36,718 nt of DNA, taken from Candidatus Binatia bacterium. GTDB taxonomy: Bacteria > Desulfobacterota > Binatia > Bin18. Below the pieces are notes generated by a model. It made no database searches. It saw only the letters and a program-made list of their open reading frames with translations, and was not told where the DNA came from. The stretch is from contig JAJDZM010000153.1 of the NCBI GenBank assembly GCA_022824615.1, forward strand, positions 1 through 36,718. The letters run 5' to 3'. Shown one piece after another: positions 23,810-31,688 of this stretch. A program made the translations under genes and the position numbers. How positions within the stretch are numbered: the first letter of the stretch is position 1; each line of letters opens with the position of its first letter.

Positions 23810-23962
23810 TCACCGACGCATCCGTTCACGCTTGTAATCGTATCCGTCGTCCCAGTCGAGTTTGCCGAACAGCTCAAACAGCCTTTCCTGCTCTCGCCGT
23901 GCAATGAACTCCCGCAAGGCCCGGTTGACGGTTGCCGTCGCGGATAACGCGGTCAAGCCGAT
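23810..23962 (-). pseudogene. C-terminal remnant of a VapB-type antitoxin gene
   Basis: An open segment of 50 codons reading IGLTALSATATVNRALREF, followed by a basic/acidic tail with LFELFGKLDWDDGYDYKRERMRR. This matches the C-terminal half of VapB-family antitoxins, which usually begin with a DNA-binding strand (MRTT-IDDEL type) that is missing here. The frame upstream of 23962 is only the shadow of the metalloprotease gene. No VapC-like PIN toxin follows. I read it as a truncated antitoxin gene, cut at its 5' end and abutting the MITE-like element at its 3' end. Confidence 0.6.
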
Positions 23963-24684
23963 TGGAGGTTCGGCACGCTCCGCTCCAGCCGGTCCTTGCG
24001 CGTCGGCCAGTCCGGTAGCAACCGGTCCAGCAGGGCGAAGAAGTCCGGCCCGTGATGGGGCTCGGCGATATGGCAAAGCTCATGGGTGATGACGTAGTCG
24101 ATCGCATCGACCGGCGCTTCGATCAGGCGACGATTGAGCAGCAGCCGCGCTGCCGGCGACATTGATCCCCAGCGCCGGCGCAACTGTCGGACGATGAGCC
24201 CCCGTGGCCGGAAAAATTCCGGGTCCGGGAACCGCGCCAGATTCACCTCCAGGCGTTCCGCAAACTTTATACGCGCCCGGTCGCGGTACCAGCCTTCAAC
24301 AAGCTCACGCGTGACCTCCGTCCGGCCGGGTTCACGACTCTGGACAAGGATAAAGCCACGGGTCAGCTTGACCGCGGCCCGCGCGTGGGGAATCACTTTC
24401 AGGCGGTACTGCCGTCCGAGATAGCGATGGGTTTCCCCAGCTACGAAACGCCGCTCGGGTGTTCGGGGCAAATACTGGGCGAAAAAACGCTGCTGCCGGC
24501 GCACCCAGGCCGCGCGCTTGCGCACCTTCTCGGTGATAGCCTCCAATGGAGTGTCGAGAGGCGCGGCAACAACAACCGTCGTATCCGGCTCCACGCCGAT
24601 CTCCAGGGTCGTTCGCTTGCGGCGCACCACGGCGAACTCAATCGTATGCGCACCGTAGCGGATGCAATGCCGCTCCGCCGTCAT
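23953..24684 (-). CDS. YgjP-like (M48/DUF45) zinc metallopeptidase
   Basis: A 243-aa protein of the YgjP/SprT-like DUF45 family. The zinc site is HELCH at 201-205 (catalytic E202), with a third ligand in the PHHGPDF segment (H210/H211). The preceding RRRWGSMSPAARLLLNRRLI block is the family signature, usually WGSCS in other members, so the Cys is replaced by Met. These genes often accompany type I restriction genes, with unknown role. The start overlaps the HsdR stop (ATGA), so it is the terminal gene of the restriction operon and translationally coupled. It may process or degrade a restriction subunit, which is speculation. Confidence 0.88.
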   Translation of the reverse strand: MTAERHCIRYGAHTIEFAVVRRKRTTLEIGVEPDTTVVVAAPLDTPLEAITEKVRKRAAWVRRQQRFFAQYLPRTPERRFVAGETHRYLGRQYRLKVIPHARAAVKLTRGFILVQSREPGRTEVTRELVEGWYRDRARIKFAERLEVNLARFPDPEFFRPRGLIVRQLRRRWGSMSPAARLLLNRRLIEAPVDAIDYVITHELCHIAEPHHGPDFFALLDRLLPDWPTRKDRLERSVPNLQSA

Positions 24685-27600
24685 CCGGGAAACCGTGCCT
24701 TGGCCAGGTTCATGATCTTGGACTCAAGGTCGTCCATGACCTGATCGGAAAGCTCGATACCTTTCTCATCACGAAGGACATCAAAGAAGTAGTCATCAAT
24801 GGCGTTGCGAAGGCTGTTCTGGGCGACAGTGTTAGACCACATGTCAACGATGTGGTGGGCCTTGACGATGCCAATGAGGGCAAGGGCGATGTTGGCAGCC
24901 TCAACTTTGTCGACCGGCTTATCGCCCGCGCTGATAAGCCTTCCGTCAAGAATGCCGAAGAACGCCTGACCGTCGTCGTTGCCTTTGATCGGCTCGGGCA
25001 CCTCGCGGCCGTGATCCCGGCGGGCGACCTTGGCGGTCAGGTCGATCACCTTGTTGAGATAGTCGCGCTCGGAAATCCGTCTGGCACGGTAGTCGCGGAT
25101 CGTCTCCTCCAGCAACTCCGAGAATCGCTGGTAAAACGTCGGATCCTCGTCCAGCTTCTCGGTGATGGCCCGCCGCGTAGCGCTGGCAATACGGTCGGCC
25201 TTGGAGGCGTCGGAGATGCCCGTCTCCTCAACGATCACCTTCAGGGCCTCGGGGTCGTTGATGTTGACGAGTCCAATAACGGCCTCCGCCGGCCTGGCAA
25301 CCACATGGTCATCGAGCAGCCTCTGTATCTTGGGCTCAAACTCCTGAACGTCAACCGTCTCCTGATAGCGCAAGCGAACCGCGTGCCTCAGTTCCGAGAA
25401 TCGCTTCCAGTCGCGCTTCAGCGCGTCTATCCTCGTCTGGTCGAACACCTCAAGAACCTTGTCCGACGAGAGCGAGATATGCAGACAACGGCCAAAGGCG
25501 CGCAGCCGCTCGTAAAAGTCCTGGCGGACGGCCTCGTCCGCCAGAAACTGCTCGAACTGCTCCATATCCCGCTTGTTCCTGACCGGCCGGAAAAGGTCCC
25601 ACAACTGGTCGTGGAGTTGGGGCAGCTTGCGTATCTGCTCCCGCACGTCGTGTACCGTACCGGCAAGGTCCGAGGCGTCAAAACCCTGGAAGGCGGTATA
25701 GGTGGTCAGCGCCTTATCAAGCTCGCCGAGCAGACCCTCATAGTCGATGACGAAGCCGAACTGCTTCTCGATCCCATCCTCCTCATACAGCCGATTCACC
25801 CGCGCAATGGCCTGGAGCAGGTTGTGCTCGCGCAGCGACTTGCAGACATACAAGACCGCGTTGCGGGGCGCGTCGAAACCGGTCAGGAGTTTGGACACGA
25901 CAATGAGGATTTCCGGCTCGCCCGTCCCCTTAAAGGCGTTGATGATCTGGCGGTTATACTCGCCCTCCGATCCGTACCGCGCCATCATCTTTTCCCAGAA
26001 CGCGCGAACGAGGTCTTTTGACTCCGAGTCGACCTCCTCGTTGCCCTCACTGGTGTCGGGCGGGGAAATGACGATTGCGCTGGTCACGTGGCCTATCTCG
26101 TCGAGCGCCTCCTTGAAGCGTACGGCCGCGGCCTTCGACGGGGCGACGAGTTGGGCCTTGAAGCCGCTGCCCTGCCAATGCCGTCGGAAGTGCTCGGAGA
26201 TATCGAAGGCTTTGGCGCGGATCGCCTGACTGGTCTTGGCCAGGGCGTCCATGCGCGAGAACTTCCGCTTCAGGTCGGCCCGCTGCTGTTCGGTCAAGCC
26301 CTCGCTGAGCTTGTCGAACCAGCGGTCGATCATGTCTCCGGTAATCTGCTGTTCGACGATCCGCCCCTCATACAGCAGCGGCACCACGGCTTCGTCGGCA
26401 ACGGCCTCATCTATTGCGTAGGTGTGGATAAGCCCGCCAAAGGTGGACAGGGTATTCTTCTCCTTTTGCAGCAGCGGTGTGCCGGTGAAACCGAGATAGC
26501 AGGCGTTCGGCAGGATGCGTCGCATCTTCATGGCCAACTCGCCGTGTCCGCCATACTGGCCGGTCTGGCTGCGGTGGCTCTCGTCCACCAGCACGAAGAT
26601 ATTCGTGTCCGGGTCAATTGCCGCGCCGCTGCGCGAGGCCGTGTCGAATTTGTTGATAATGGTGGTGACCAACGCCGTCTTGTTGCGGATCAGCTTGAGC
26701 AGATGCGCACCGCTGGTCGCCCGGACAGGCTCCATCTCGCAAGACCTGAAGGTGTCCCTGATCTGCCGGTCGAGGTCGTCACGGTCGGTGACGATCACGA
26801 TACGTGGATTCGCGATGTCCTTGTCGAGCGCCAGGGCACGGCCCAGCATGACCATGGTCAGCGACTTGCCGGAGCCCTGGGTGTGCCAGATAACGCCACC
26901 CCGACGGCGACCGTCCGCGTCAAACTGCTTGACCCGCTCCACGGCGCGCCGGATGCCGAAGAACTGCTGGTGGCGGGCGATCTTCCGCACGCCGCCGTCA
27001 AAGACCGTGAAACGCCGCACCAGATCGAGCAGGCGCTCGGGCCGACACAGCGCGAAGATGGCGCGATCCTGAGCCGTGATAGCGCGTTCGCCTTCGGCCA
27101 CGAGATCATCGAAATGCGACCGCGCGCCGGCGAACACACCCGAATAAACGGCCTGGGATTCGGCGACCGCCAGCGGCCGGTCGATCAAGCCCTGAAGCCG
27201 TACCGACGGTTGCTCTGCCGGCGGGGTGTCGTCCTCAAGCGCACCGACGAGGGCCGCCCGTTCGGCGGCGTTCGGTACGGTCGCGGCCAGCGAGGTCAGC
27301 CGCTCGTCGGTATCCTCTTCGCGCCAGGCCTGCCAGAACTTACGCGGCGTCCCGACCGTTGCGTAGCGCGCCTCGCGCCGGTTCATGCTCAGCAGCACTT
27401 GGGCGAAGTGGAAGAGCTGCGGGATGTTGTCCTCATTCTGGTAGCCGATCAGTTGGCTATCGGCCTTTTTCAGGCTTTCGGTCGGCCGTTTGTTCTCGAT
27501 GACCACAAAGGGAATGCCGTTGACAAACGCCACAATGTCGCAACGGCGTGTCTGAATACTGCCTGTTCGCTCCACCGCCATCTCTGCGGTCACGTGATAG

Positions 27601-27995
27601 GCGTTGTTGTCCGGGTTGTCCCAATCAACATAGCGGAACGAGTACGACTTCGAGTCCCCGTCAATGGTCTTGACGATGGTCGTACCGAGCACGAGCGTGT
27701 CGTAAATATCCTGATTGGTGCCGCGCAGGCCCTTGAGCCGGTCGGGTGTCGGCTTCAGCCGGCGTATCGCCTCATGGGCGTCTTCAAGATCAAAAGCATA
27801 GTCACGACCCCGGTGGCTGAAGCGGTTGAGCCTCAGCAACTGCTCGACCAACACCTCATCGAGGATAACGTTCCGCAGCCGCCCGCCGCGCAGGGCCAGC
27901 GCCTCGGCCTGAGAGAGCGGCGTGAAGCCCAGCGCCACCAGCAGTTGCAGCGCCGGGATTTGGGACTGGTATTTTTCGGTGGCGTCAAAGCTCAT
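24681..27995 (-). CDS. hsdR: Type I restriction endonuclease subunit R
   Basis: An 1104-aa motor and nuclease subunit. The N-terminal PD-(D/E)xK nuclease is visible as D153 (CDIVAF) and E167-x-K169 (IENKRP). The SF2 translocase follows with Walker A TQGSGKS (about 372-378), DESH at 471-474 and GFTGTP at 502-507. The second RecA domain contains VVSKLLTGFDAPRNAVLYV and the motif VI-like QAIARVNR. The helical C-terminus binds the methylase complex. It cuts DNA when translocation stalls. I prefer ATG 27995 to the in-frame GTG at 28007, because the stop codon of the ancestral upstream gene (27997-27999) ends one base before this ATG. Downstream it overlaps the metalloprotease gene by four bases. 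Confidence 0.95.
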   Translation of the reverse strand: MSFDATEKYQSQIPALQLLVALGFTPLSQAEALALRGGRLRNVILDEVLVEQLLRLNRFSHRGRDYAFDLEDAHEAIRRLKPTPDRLKGLRGTNQDIYDTLVLGTTIVKTIDGDSKSYSFRYVDWDNPDNNAYHVTAEMAVERTGSIQTRRCDIVAFVNGIPFVVIENKRPTESLKKADSQLIGYQNEDNIPQLFHFAQVLLSMNRREARYATVGTPRKFWQAWREEDTDERLTSLAATVPNAAERAALVGALEDDTPPAEQPSVRLQGLIDRPLAVAESQAVYSGVFAGARSHFDDLVAEGERAITAQDRAIFALCRPERLLDLVRRFTVFDGGVRKIARHQQFFGIRRAVERVKQFDADGRRRGGVIWHTQGSGKSLTMVMLGRALALDKDIANPRIVIVTDRDDLDRQIRDTFRSCEMEPVRATSGAHLLKLIRNKTALVTTIINKFDTASRSGAAIDPDTNIFVLVDESHRSQTGQYGGHGELAMKMRRILPNACYLGFTGTPLLQKEKNTLSTFGGLIHTYAIDEAVADEAVVPLLYEGRIVEQQITGDMIDRWFDKLSEGLTEQQRADLKRKFSRMDALAKTSQAIRAKAFDISEHFRRHWQGSGFKAQLVAPSKAAAVRFKEALDEIGHVTSAIVISPPDTSEGNEEVDSESKDLVRAFWEKMMARYGSEGEYNRQIINAFKGTGEPEILIVVSKLLTGFDAPRNAVLYVCKSLREHNLLQAIARVNRLYEEDGIEKQFGFVIDYEGLLGELDKALTTYTAFQGFDASDLAGTVHDVREQIRKLPQLHDQLWDLFRPVRNKRDMEQFEQFLADEAVRQDFYERLRAFGRCLHISLSSDKVLEVFDQTRIDALKRDWKRFSELRHAVRLRYQETVDVQEFEPKIQRLLDDHVVARPAEAVIGLVNINDPEALKVIVEETGISDASKADRIASATRRAITEKLDEDPTFYQRFSELLEETIRDYRARRISERDYLNKVIDLTAKVARRDHGREVPEPIKGNDDGQAFFGILDGRLISAGDKPVDKVEAANIALALIGIVKAHHIVDMWSNTVAQNSLRNAIDDYFFDVLRDEKGIELSDQVMDDLESKIMNLAKARFPG

Positions 27996-28047
27996 ACTAG
28001 CGTCCACGTCGCTTTACGGACAGCCGCAAGGCTTGGCTCAGTCTCAT

Positions 28048-28085
28048 CCCCTCTCCCCTAGTGGGAGAGGGCTAGGGAGAGGGGG
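28048..28085. repeat. CCCTCTCC-type palindromic repeat (copy A)
   Basis: A 38-base element starting CCCCTCTCCCCTAGTGGGAG and ending TAGGGAGAGGGGG. Its reverse complement aligns over its full length with copy C at 10955-10992. It covers the 3' end of the DUF559 gene, supplying the last codons and stop, and marks the downstream edge of the inserted cassette. Confidence 0.8.
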
Positions 28086-28407
28086 CTCCCCCCTCACACG
28101 CCCGGACAATCACTTCCTTCACCCCTTCCACATTGCCCAACACTTCTGTGTTCCAAAACCGCAGCACCCGAAACCCCTGCCCCTCCAACCACGCCGTCCG
28201 CTGCCGATCATACGCCTGCTGTTCCCCATGCTGCCCGCCGTCCACTTCAACGATCAGGTACACGAAGTCCACAATATACCGCCCCAGGGGTGTCTGTCGC
28301 CGGAACTTGTACCCCTGGAGCCGAGCGGCCCGCAGGTGATACCACAAGACGCGTTCGGCCTCAGTAGAGTTTGTCCGCAGGCTGCGGGCGGCTTGGCGAG
28401 AGGTCAT
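28072..28407 (-). CDS. DUF559 (Vsr-like) endonuclease domain protein
   Basis: A 111-aa single-domain protein of the DUF559 family, related in fold to the very-short-patch-repair endonuclease and restriction nucleases. The signature is STEAERVLWYHLRAARL, YKFRRQTPLGRYIVDF, LIVEVDGGQH and GFRVLRFWNTEVL. The D of IVDF and E-x-D of VEVDG are the likely metal ligands of a degenerate PD-(D/E)xK core. Enzymatic activity of most DUF559 proteins is unproven. The ATG at 28407 begins the conserved domain; the longer frame upstream runs through repeat B. Ribosome-binding signal is weak. The gene lies between repeat copies A and B inside the remains of a DUF1016 gene, so it probably arrived as a small mobile cassette. 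Confidence 0.85.
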   Translation of the reverse strand: MTSRQAARSLRTNSTEAERVLWYHLRAARLQGYKFRRQTPLGRYIVDFVYLIVEVDGGQHGEQQAYDRQRTAWLEGQGFRVLRFWNTEVLGNVEGVKEVIVRACEGGAPSP

Positions 28408-28434
28408 ATGGCGTGCGGGAGACGGGCTGTCTCT

Positions 28435-28460
28435 CCCCCTCTCCCACCAGGGGAGAGGGG
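28435..28460. repeat. CCCTCTCC-type palindromic repeat (copy B)
   Basis: A 26-base palindrome, CCCCCTCTCCC-accag-GGGAGAGGGG type, opposite in orientation to copy A. It lies 27 bases upstream of the DUF559 start and marks the upstream part of the inserted cassette. Confidence 0.8.
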
Positions 28461-28601
28461 AAAAGATAGGGACCGAGAAGGGGGACGAGCGGGCGGTTGC
28501 TTCTGCACGGAAACACCTGACGGAGCGCGTGATTTCGCCTCTACCAGCCACGCCGCGTAGTCAACCGAGCTTACGAACGTATCGGACATTTTGTGCTCCT
28601 C

Positions 28602-29699
28602 CTACTTTTCACGTCTCTTTACGGGCAGGCGCAGGGCCTGGCTCAGTTGTCTGGAGCTGGGGAGTTTGCCCCGCAGTTCCTTGGGCAAGGTCGTCTGGAG
28701 TTGGTATTCGGCCACCCCGATGGGGTTGGTTTTGCTCTTGAGTGCAAACTCCACCTCCAGGCTATCTTTCTCCGCGCACAGAATGATGCCGATGGAAGGG
28801 TTGTCATCTGCGGCCCGCTCTCTGTCGTTGAGGACGTTGAGATAGAAGTCCATCTTGCCGGCGTATTCCGGCTCGAATGACCCGGCCTTCAGCTCGAACG
28901 CGACCAGCGACTTGAGAAAACGGTGATAAAACAGCAGATCAACAAAATACTCCTTGTCGCCCAGGCTCAGACGATGCTGCCGACCTATGAAGCAGAAGCC
29001 ATAGCCCAACTCCAGGATGAAATCCTGTACCTGCTCGACCAGCCGCTGCTCGATCTCGCGCTCTTTTGCCTCGTGCGAAATCCCCAGAAATTCGAGGCTG
29101 TACGAACTCTTGAGGGCTTCCTCGGCCTGTTCGGCCAGATACTCGGGCAGAACCGCGGGGAAATTGTGAGTCTTGCCCTCGGCCAGGGAGTGTTCATACG
29201 CCCCGGCCTTGATCTGGTTGAGCAGGACGTTGCGCGTCCAGCCGAACCGCGCGGTGGCGCGCAGATAGAACAGGCGTTCGGAGCAGTCGGTTATCTTATT
29301 CAGAATCAATAAATTGTGTCCCCACGGTATTTCTGCGACAAGCTGCCGCAGAAATTCTTCAGTGTTGCCGCCGGCATCGCTTTTGGCGACAGCCTGTCGC
29401 CAAATCTCAGGCGCTGAGTAGGTAGCATAAAACCGCTTCATATCCCGAAGATTACGCGGAGAAAAACCGGTCACGGTAGGAAAGGCTGTGCGTAAATCCC
29501 GCGACAAGCGATCAACCACCGACTTTCCCCAACCCAACTGTTTCTGCTTCTCAACAATTCCTCGTCCGATGTCCCAATACAGCAGGATCAGGTCACGGTT
29601 CACGGCCCGCGCCGCAGAAATCCGCGCCGATTGAACGCGTGACTTGACCTCTACCAGCCATGCCGCGTAGTCAGCCGGGCTTACGAACGTATCGGTCAT
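28602..29699 (-). CDS. DUF1016 (YhcG-like) PD-(D/E)xK nuclease, intact copy 1
   Basis: A 365-aa protein with the DUF1016 N-terminal helical domain (SARISAARAVNRDLILLYWDIGR, and FSPRNLRDMKRFY) and the C-terminal nuclease domain. The nuclease core is D254 (YFVDLLFYHR) and E269-L-K271 (FELK), followed by GKMDFYLN. The family is often tied to type I restriction and phage-defence loci. The ATG at 29699, with GAGGAG upstream, is preferred over an upstream frame that overlaps the OLD gene. It starts ten bases after the OLD gene stop. Its tandem duplicate immediately downstream has been destroyed by a DUF559 cassette. Confidence 0.92.
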   Translation of the reverse strand: MTDTFVSPADYAAWLVEVKSRVQSARISAARAVNRDLILLYWDIGRGIVEKQKQLGWGKSVVDRLSRDLRTAFPTVTGFSPRNLRDMKRFYATYSAPEIWRQAVAKSDAGGNTEEFLRQLVAEIPWGHNLLILNKITDCSERLFYLRATARFGWTRNVLLNQIKAGAYEHSLAEGKTHNFPAVLPEYLAEQAEEALKSSYSLEFLGISHEAKEREIEQRLVEQVQDFILELGYGFCFIGRQHRLSLGDKEYFVDLLFYHRFLKSLVAFELKAGSFEPEYAGKMDFYLNVLNDRERAADDNPSIGIILCAEKDSLEVEFALKSKTNPIGVAEYQLQTTLPKELRGKLPSSRQLSQALRLPVKRREK

Positions 29700-29709
29700 T
29701 CCGCACTCC

Positions 29710-31626
29710 TCATTGCGATAATGTCGCGTTAATGGATGAAAACAGCTTTTCAAAATTCCGCTGGGTCTCATCCGACAAAGAGGGGAGAATTTCATCACGA
29801 TGCCTGAGCAACCAATCAGCCGGTTTGCCGTGGTCAAACCGACTCACCCCTTCCTTACGGGCAATTTTTCTCACCAAGGGATCCGCTCCTTTAAGCTTCG
29901 AGGGGGTATAGTTTTTCTGAAAAGCCCCATTATACATTTTCAGATAATCTTGCGGAGTGAAGAGATCCTCAATGTCGCCTAACTTTCGACTGAGGATTTG
30001 ACCCACGGTAATGATCCGTCTTTTCGCGAGGAAGCCTTGATCGGCAAGTGACTGAAGCCTTTGGTGCCCCTCCTTACGCGAATCAACCAAAACAGAGAAG
30101 TCCAGGTTTTTTCGTCCGAGTAGCGCCACAAAAGTCGGAACGAGATCAGCACCGCCAACCGGTGTCACAGTCCATCGCTCATTCAGGCCTTCTCTGCCCT
30201 GTTCGATAAGATGTGCTGAGAGAACAGACAGATAGATGAAGTCCGACGTACCTTCGACAACCAAGTTATCGGGACCGATAAACAGGTGTTGGGCCAAGTC
30301 ATATCCCAAAGCCCCTTGTAAGGGGAAAAGCGTGTCTGAATCAGTAGCAAGAATGTCACTAGAGATAATCGCACCTTCACCACGTCCGCGATCTTCAACG
30401 ATACGTGCTCGTTCGAGCTTCCCCGGCTGGATCATGAACGGCGAATGTGTCGTGTATATCACCTGACATCGTTGCGCTAAGCGCTCATCGATGAAGCGAA
30501 GGAAATCTGCTTGCGCACGGGCGTGTAATCCCACACCTGGCTCGTCTAGCAAAATAATCACTGGGTTATCGTCGCGTTCGTACTCCGAGAAAGCGGACAA
30601 GAACGAAAAGAACCACTGAAAGCCCGACGAGCGCTCTTCAAAGGGCAAGGACAGCATGTGTTCATTATCCCACATCCGAATATGCAGCTTGTCTAACACC
30701 GCCTGCTGTCCATTTGGGGTATTCTCAGTTTCCATTGAGATGTCGATTTCGACCCGAAGGTTTGTGTTTGTCGTCCAATACTCAAGAACGTCTTGGGTAA
30801 TGTCGTTGGCGACGTTTTCGAGTTCCCGTTTGCGTGGCTCATACTCTGGATTGAGTAGGTAATCGTCCTCAGCACCCGCTTGCATGAGCAAAGACTTTGC
30901 TGTCCGTTCGCCGTCATTCAGCTCTTCATCGTTAGCTTCAAGCAACTCGCGGATTTTCACGATACCCATCAACTTGCTGTACTCAGCAAAGTAGAAAAAT
31001 TTCGGTACGAGTTTGGAAAGTTCCTCCAGAACTAGTCTTGAGAACCCGTCACTTCCGTCAAGATAATTGTTAATCTCCGCGCTCAGCTTCTCGGCGGCTG
31101 CTATCTTTTGTTCGTCGCCGGTTTCTTGTAGTTCTGCGACTTTCGCTCTGAGAGCATCGAACGATTTGAGGGGTTTCACATTCTCTGCAATGCCCTTCGG
31201 CAGGTCAACTCTATGGATCAGATTTGATACGGCACATGTTTCGTCCGCGTCGTAGGCGTAATAACATCTTCCTCCATAAGTACGACTGACAACAATTTCA
31301 TCGGAGCTAAAAATACCTTCGCCTAGCCGCGACGTAAGCGCATCCTTGTCGGCCTGTTCGAGTCTGAACCATGCCCTAACAGCCTTGACGGACTCCAAGT
31401 CCTTCTTTTGCCTGCGATGCTTTTTCTCAAGCCAAGCGGGGTAATGTTGGCCGATAACAAAGGCCGGTGCACCCTGGGCGGGGTTAAGGCGGCGAAGTGC
31501 CTCCAGAAATGCAGTTTTGCCTGATTCATTTTTGCCGACCAAACACGTTACGTCATCCTGAATTTCAATCTCGGTTGAATCTAAGATGTTGCGGAAGTAC
31601 TGGACTTGAGCCTTGGTCAGTTTCAT
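29710..31626 (-). CDS. OLD-family ATP-dependent nuclease (AAA + Toprim)
   Basis: A 638-aa overcoming-lysogenization-defect family protein. The ABC-type ATPase has Walker A GKNESGKT at 31-38, a signature-like ERSSGFQWFFSF block, Walker B ILLDEP with D361-E362, and a TTHSPFM H-loop. The C-terminal Toprim nuclease shows E458 (VVEGTSD), GGAD, and D515 (VLVDSRKEG). The second acidic position of the usual DxD is Arg (R517). OLD proteins cut DNA and include GajA of Gabija, but no GajB helicase is present here. It lies between hsdS and the DUF1016 gene, is A/T-richer than hsdM and hsdR, and has AGAAGGAG before its ATG. A role as an extra antiphage effector in the restriction operon is inferred. Confidence 0.9.
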   Translation of the reverse strand: MKLTKAQVQYFRNILDSTEIEIQDDVTCLVGKNESGKTAFLEALRRLNPAQGAPAFVIGQHYPAWLEKKHRRQKKDLESVKAVRAWFRLEQADKDALTSRLGEGIFSSDEIVVSRTYGGRCYYAYDADETCAVSNLIHRVDLPKGIAENVKPLKSFDALRAKVAELQETGDEQKIAAAEKLSAEINNYLDGSDGFSRLVLEELSKLVPKFFYFAEYSKLMGIVKIRELLEANDEELNDGERTAKSLLMQAGAEDDYLLNPEYEPRKRELENVANDITQDVLEYWTTNTNLRVEIDISMETENTPNGQQAVLDKLHIRMWDNEHMLSLPFEERSSGFQWFFSFLSAFSEYERDDNPVIILLDEPGVGLHARAQADFLRFIDERLAQRCQVIYTTHSPFMIQPGKLERARIVEDRGRGEGAIISSDILATDSDTLFPLQGALGYDLAQHLFIGPDNLVVEGTSDFIYLSVLSAHLIEQGREGLNERWTVTPVGGADLVPTFVALLGRKNLDFSVLVDSRKEGHQRLQSLADQGFLAKRRIITVGQILSRKLGDIEDLFTPQDYLKMYNGAFQKNYTPSKLKGADPLVRKIARKEGVSRFDHGKPADWLLRHRDEILPSLSDETQRNFEKLFSSINATLSQ

Positions 31627-31688
31627 ACTGCTTGCTCCTTCTTGAACAGGTTGCTCTTCTCACCGGGTTCACGGTTCATATGGTTCAG

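Larger units (their letters stand above)
27997..28589 (-). pseudogene. Gutted third DUF1016 (YhcG-like) gene
   Basis: The two ends of a DUF1016 gene survive with the middle missing. The 5' end at 28589-28524 encodes MSDTFVSSVDYAAWLVEAKS, nearly identical to the start of the intact neighbour at 29699, with the same strong ribosome site (AGGAGGAG). The 3' end at 28041-27997 encodes LSQALRLSVKRRGR and stop, matching the neighbour's final LSQALRLPVKRREK. About 480 bases between (roughly 28042-28523) hold a DUF559 gene and two palindromic repeats instead of ~1 kb of DUF1016 coding sequence. This is best read as a tandem duplicate whose interior was replaced by a repeat-bounded cassette. Confidence 0.82.

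Noticed and set aside
26088-28061. A 657-codon open frame on the + strand opposite hsdR
   Set aside because: Antisense to the helicase motifs of hsdR and without recognisable features.
29710-31626. A Gabija system
   Set aside because: The OLD protein could pass for GajA, but no UvrD-like GajB helicase gene is adjacent; both neighbours are hsdS and DUF1016.
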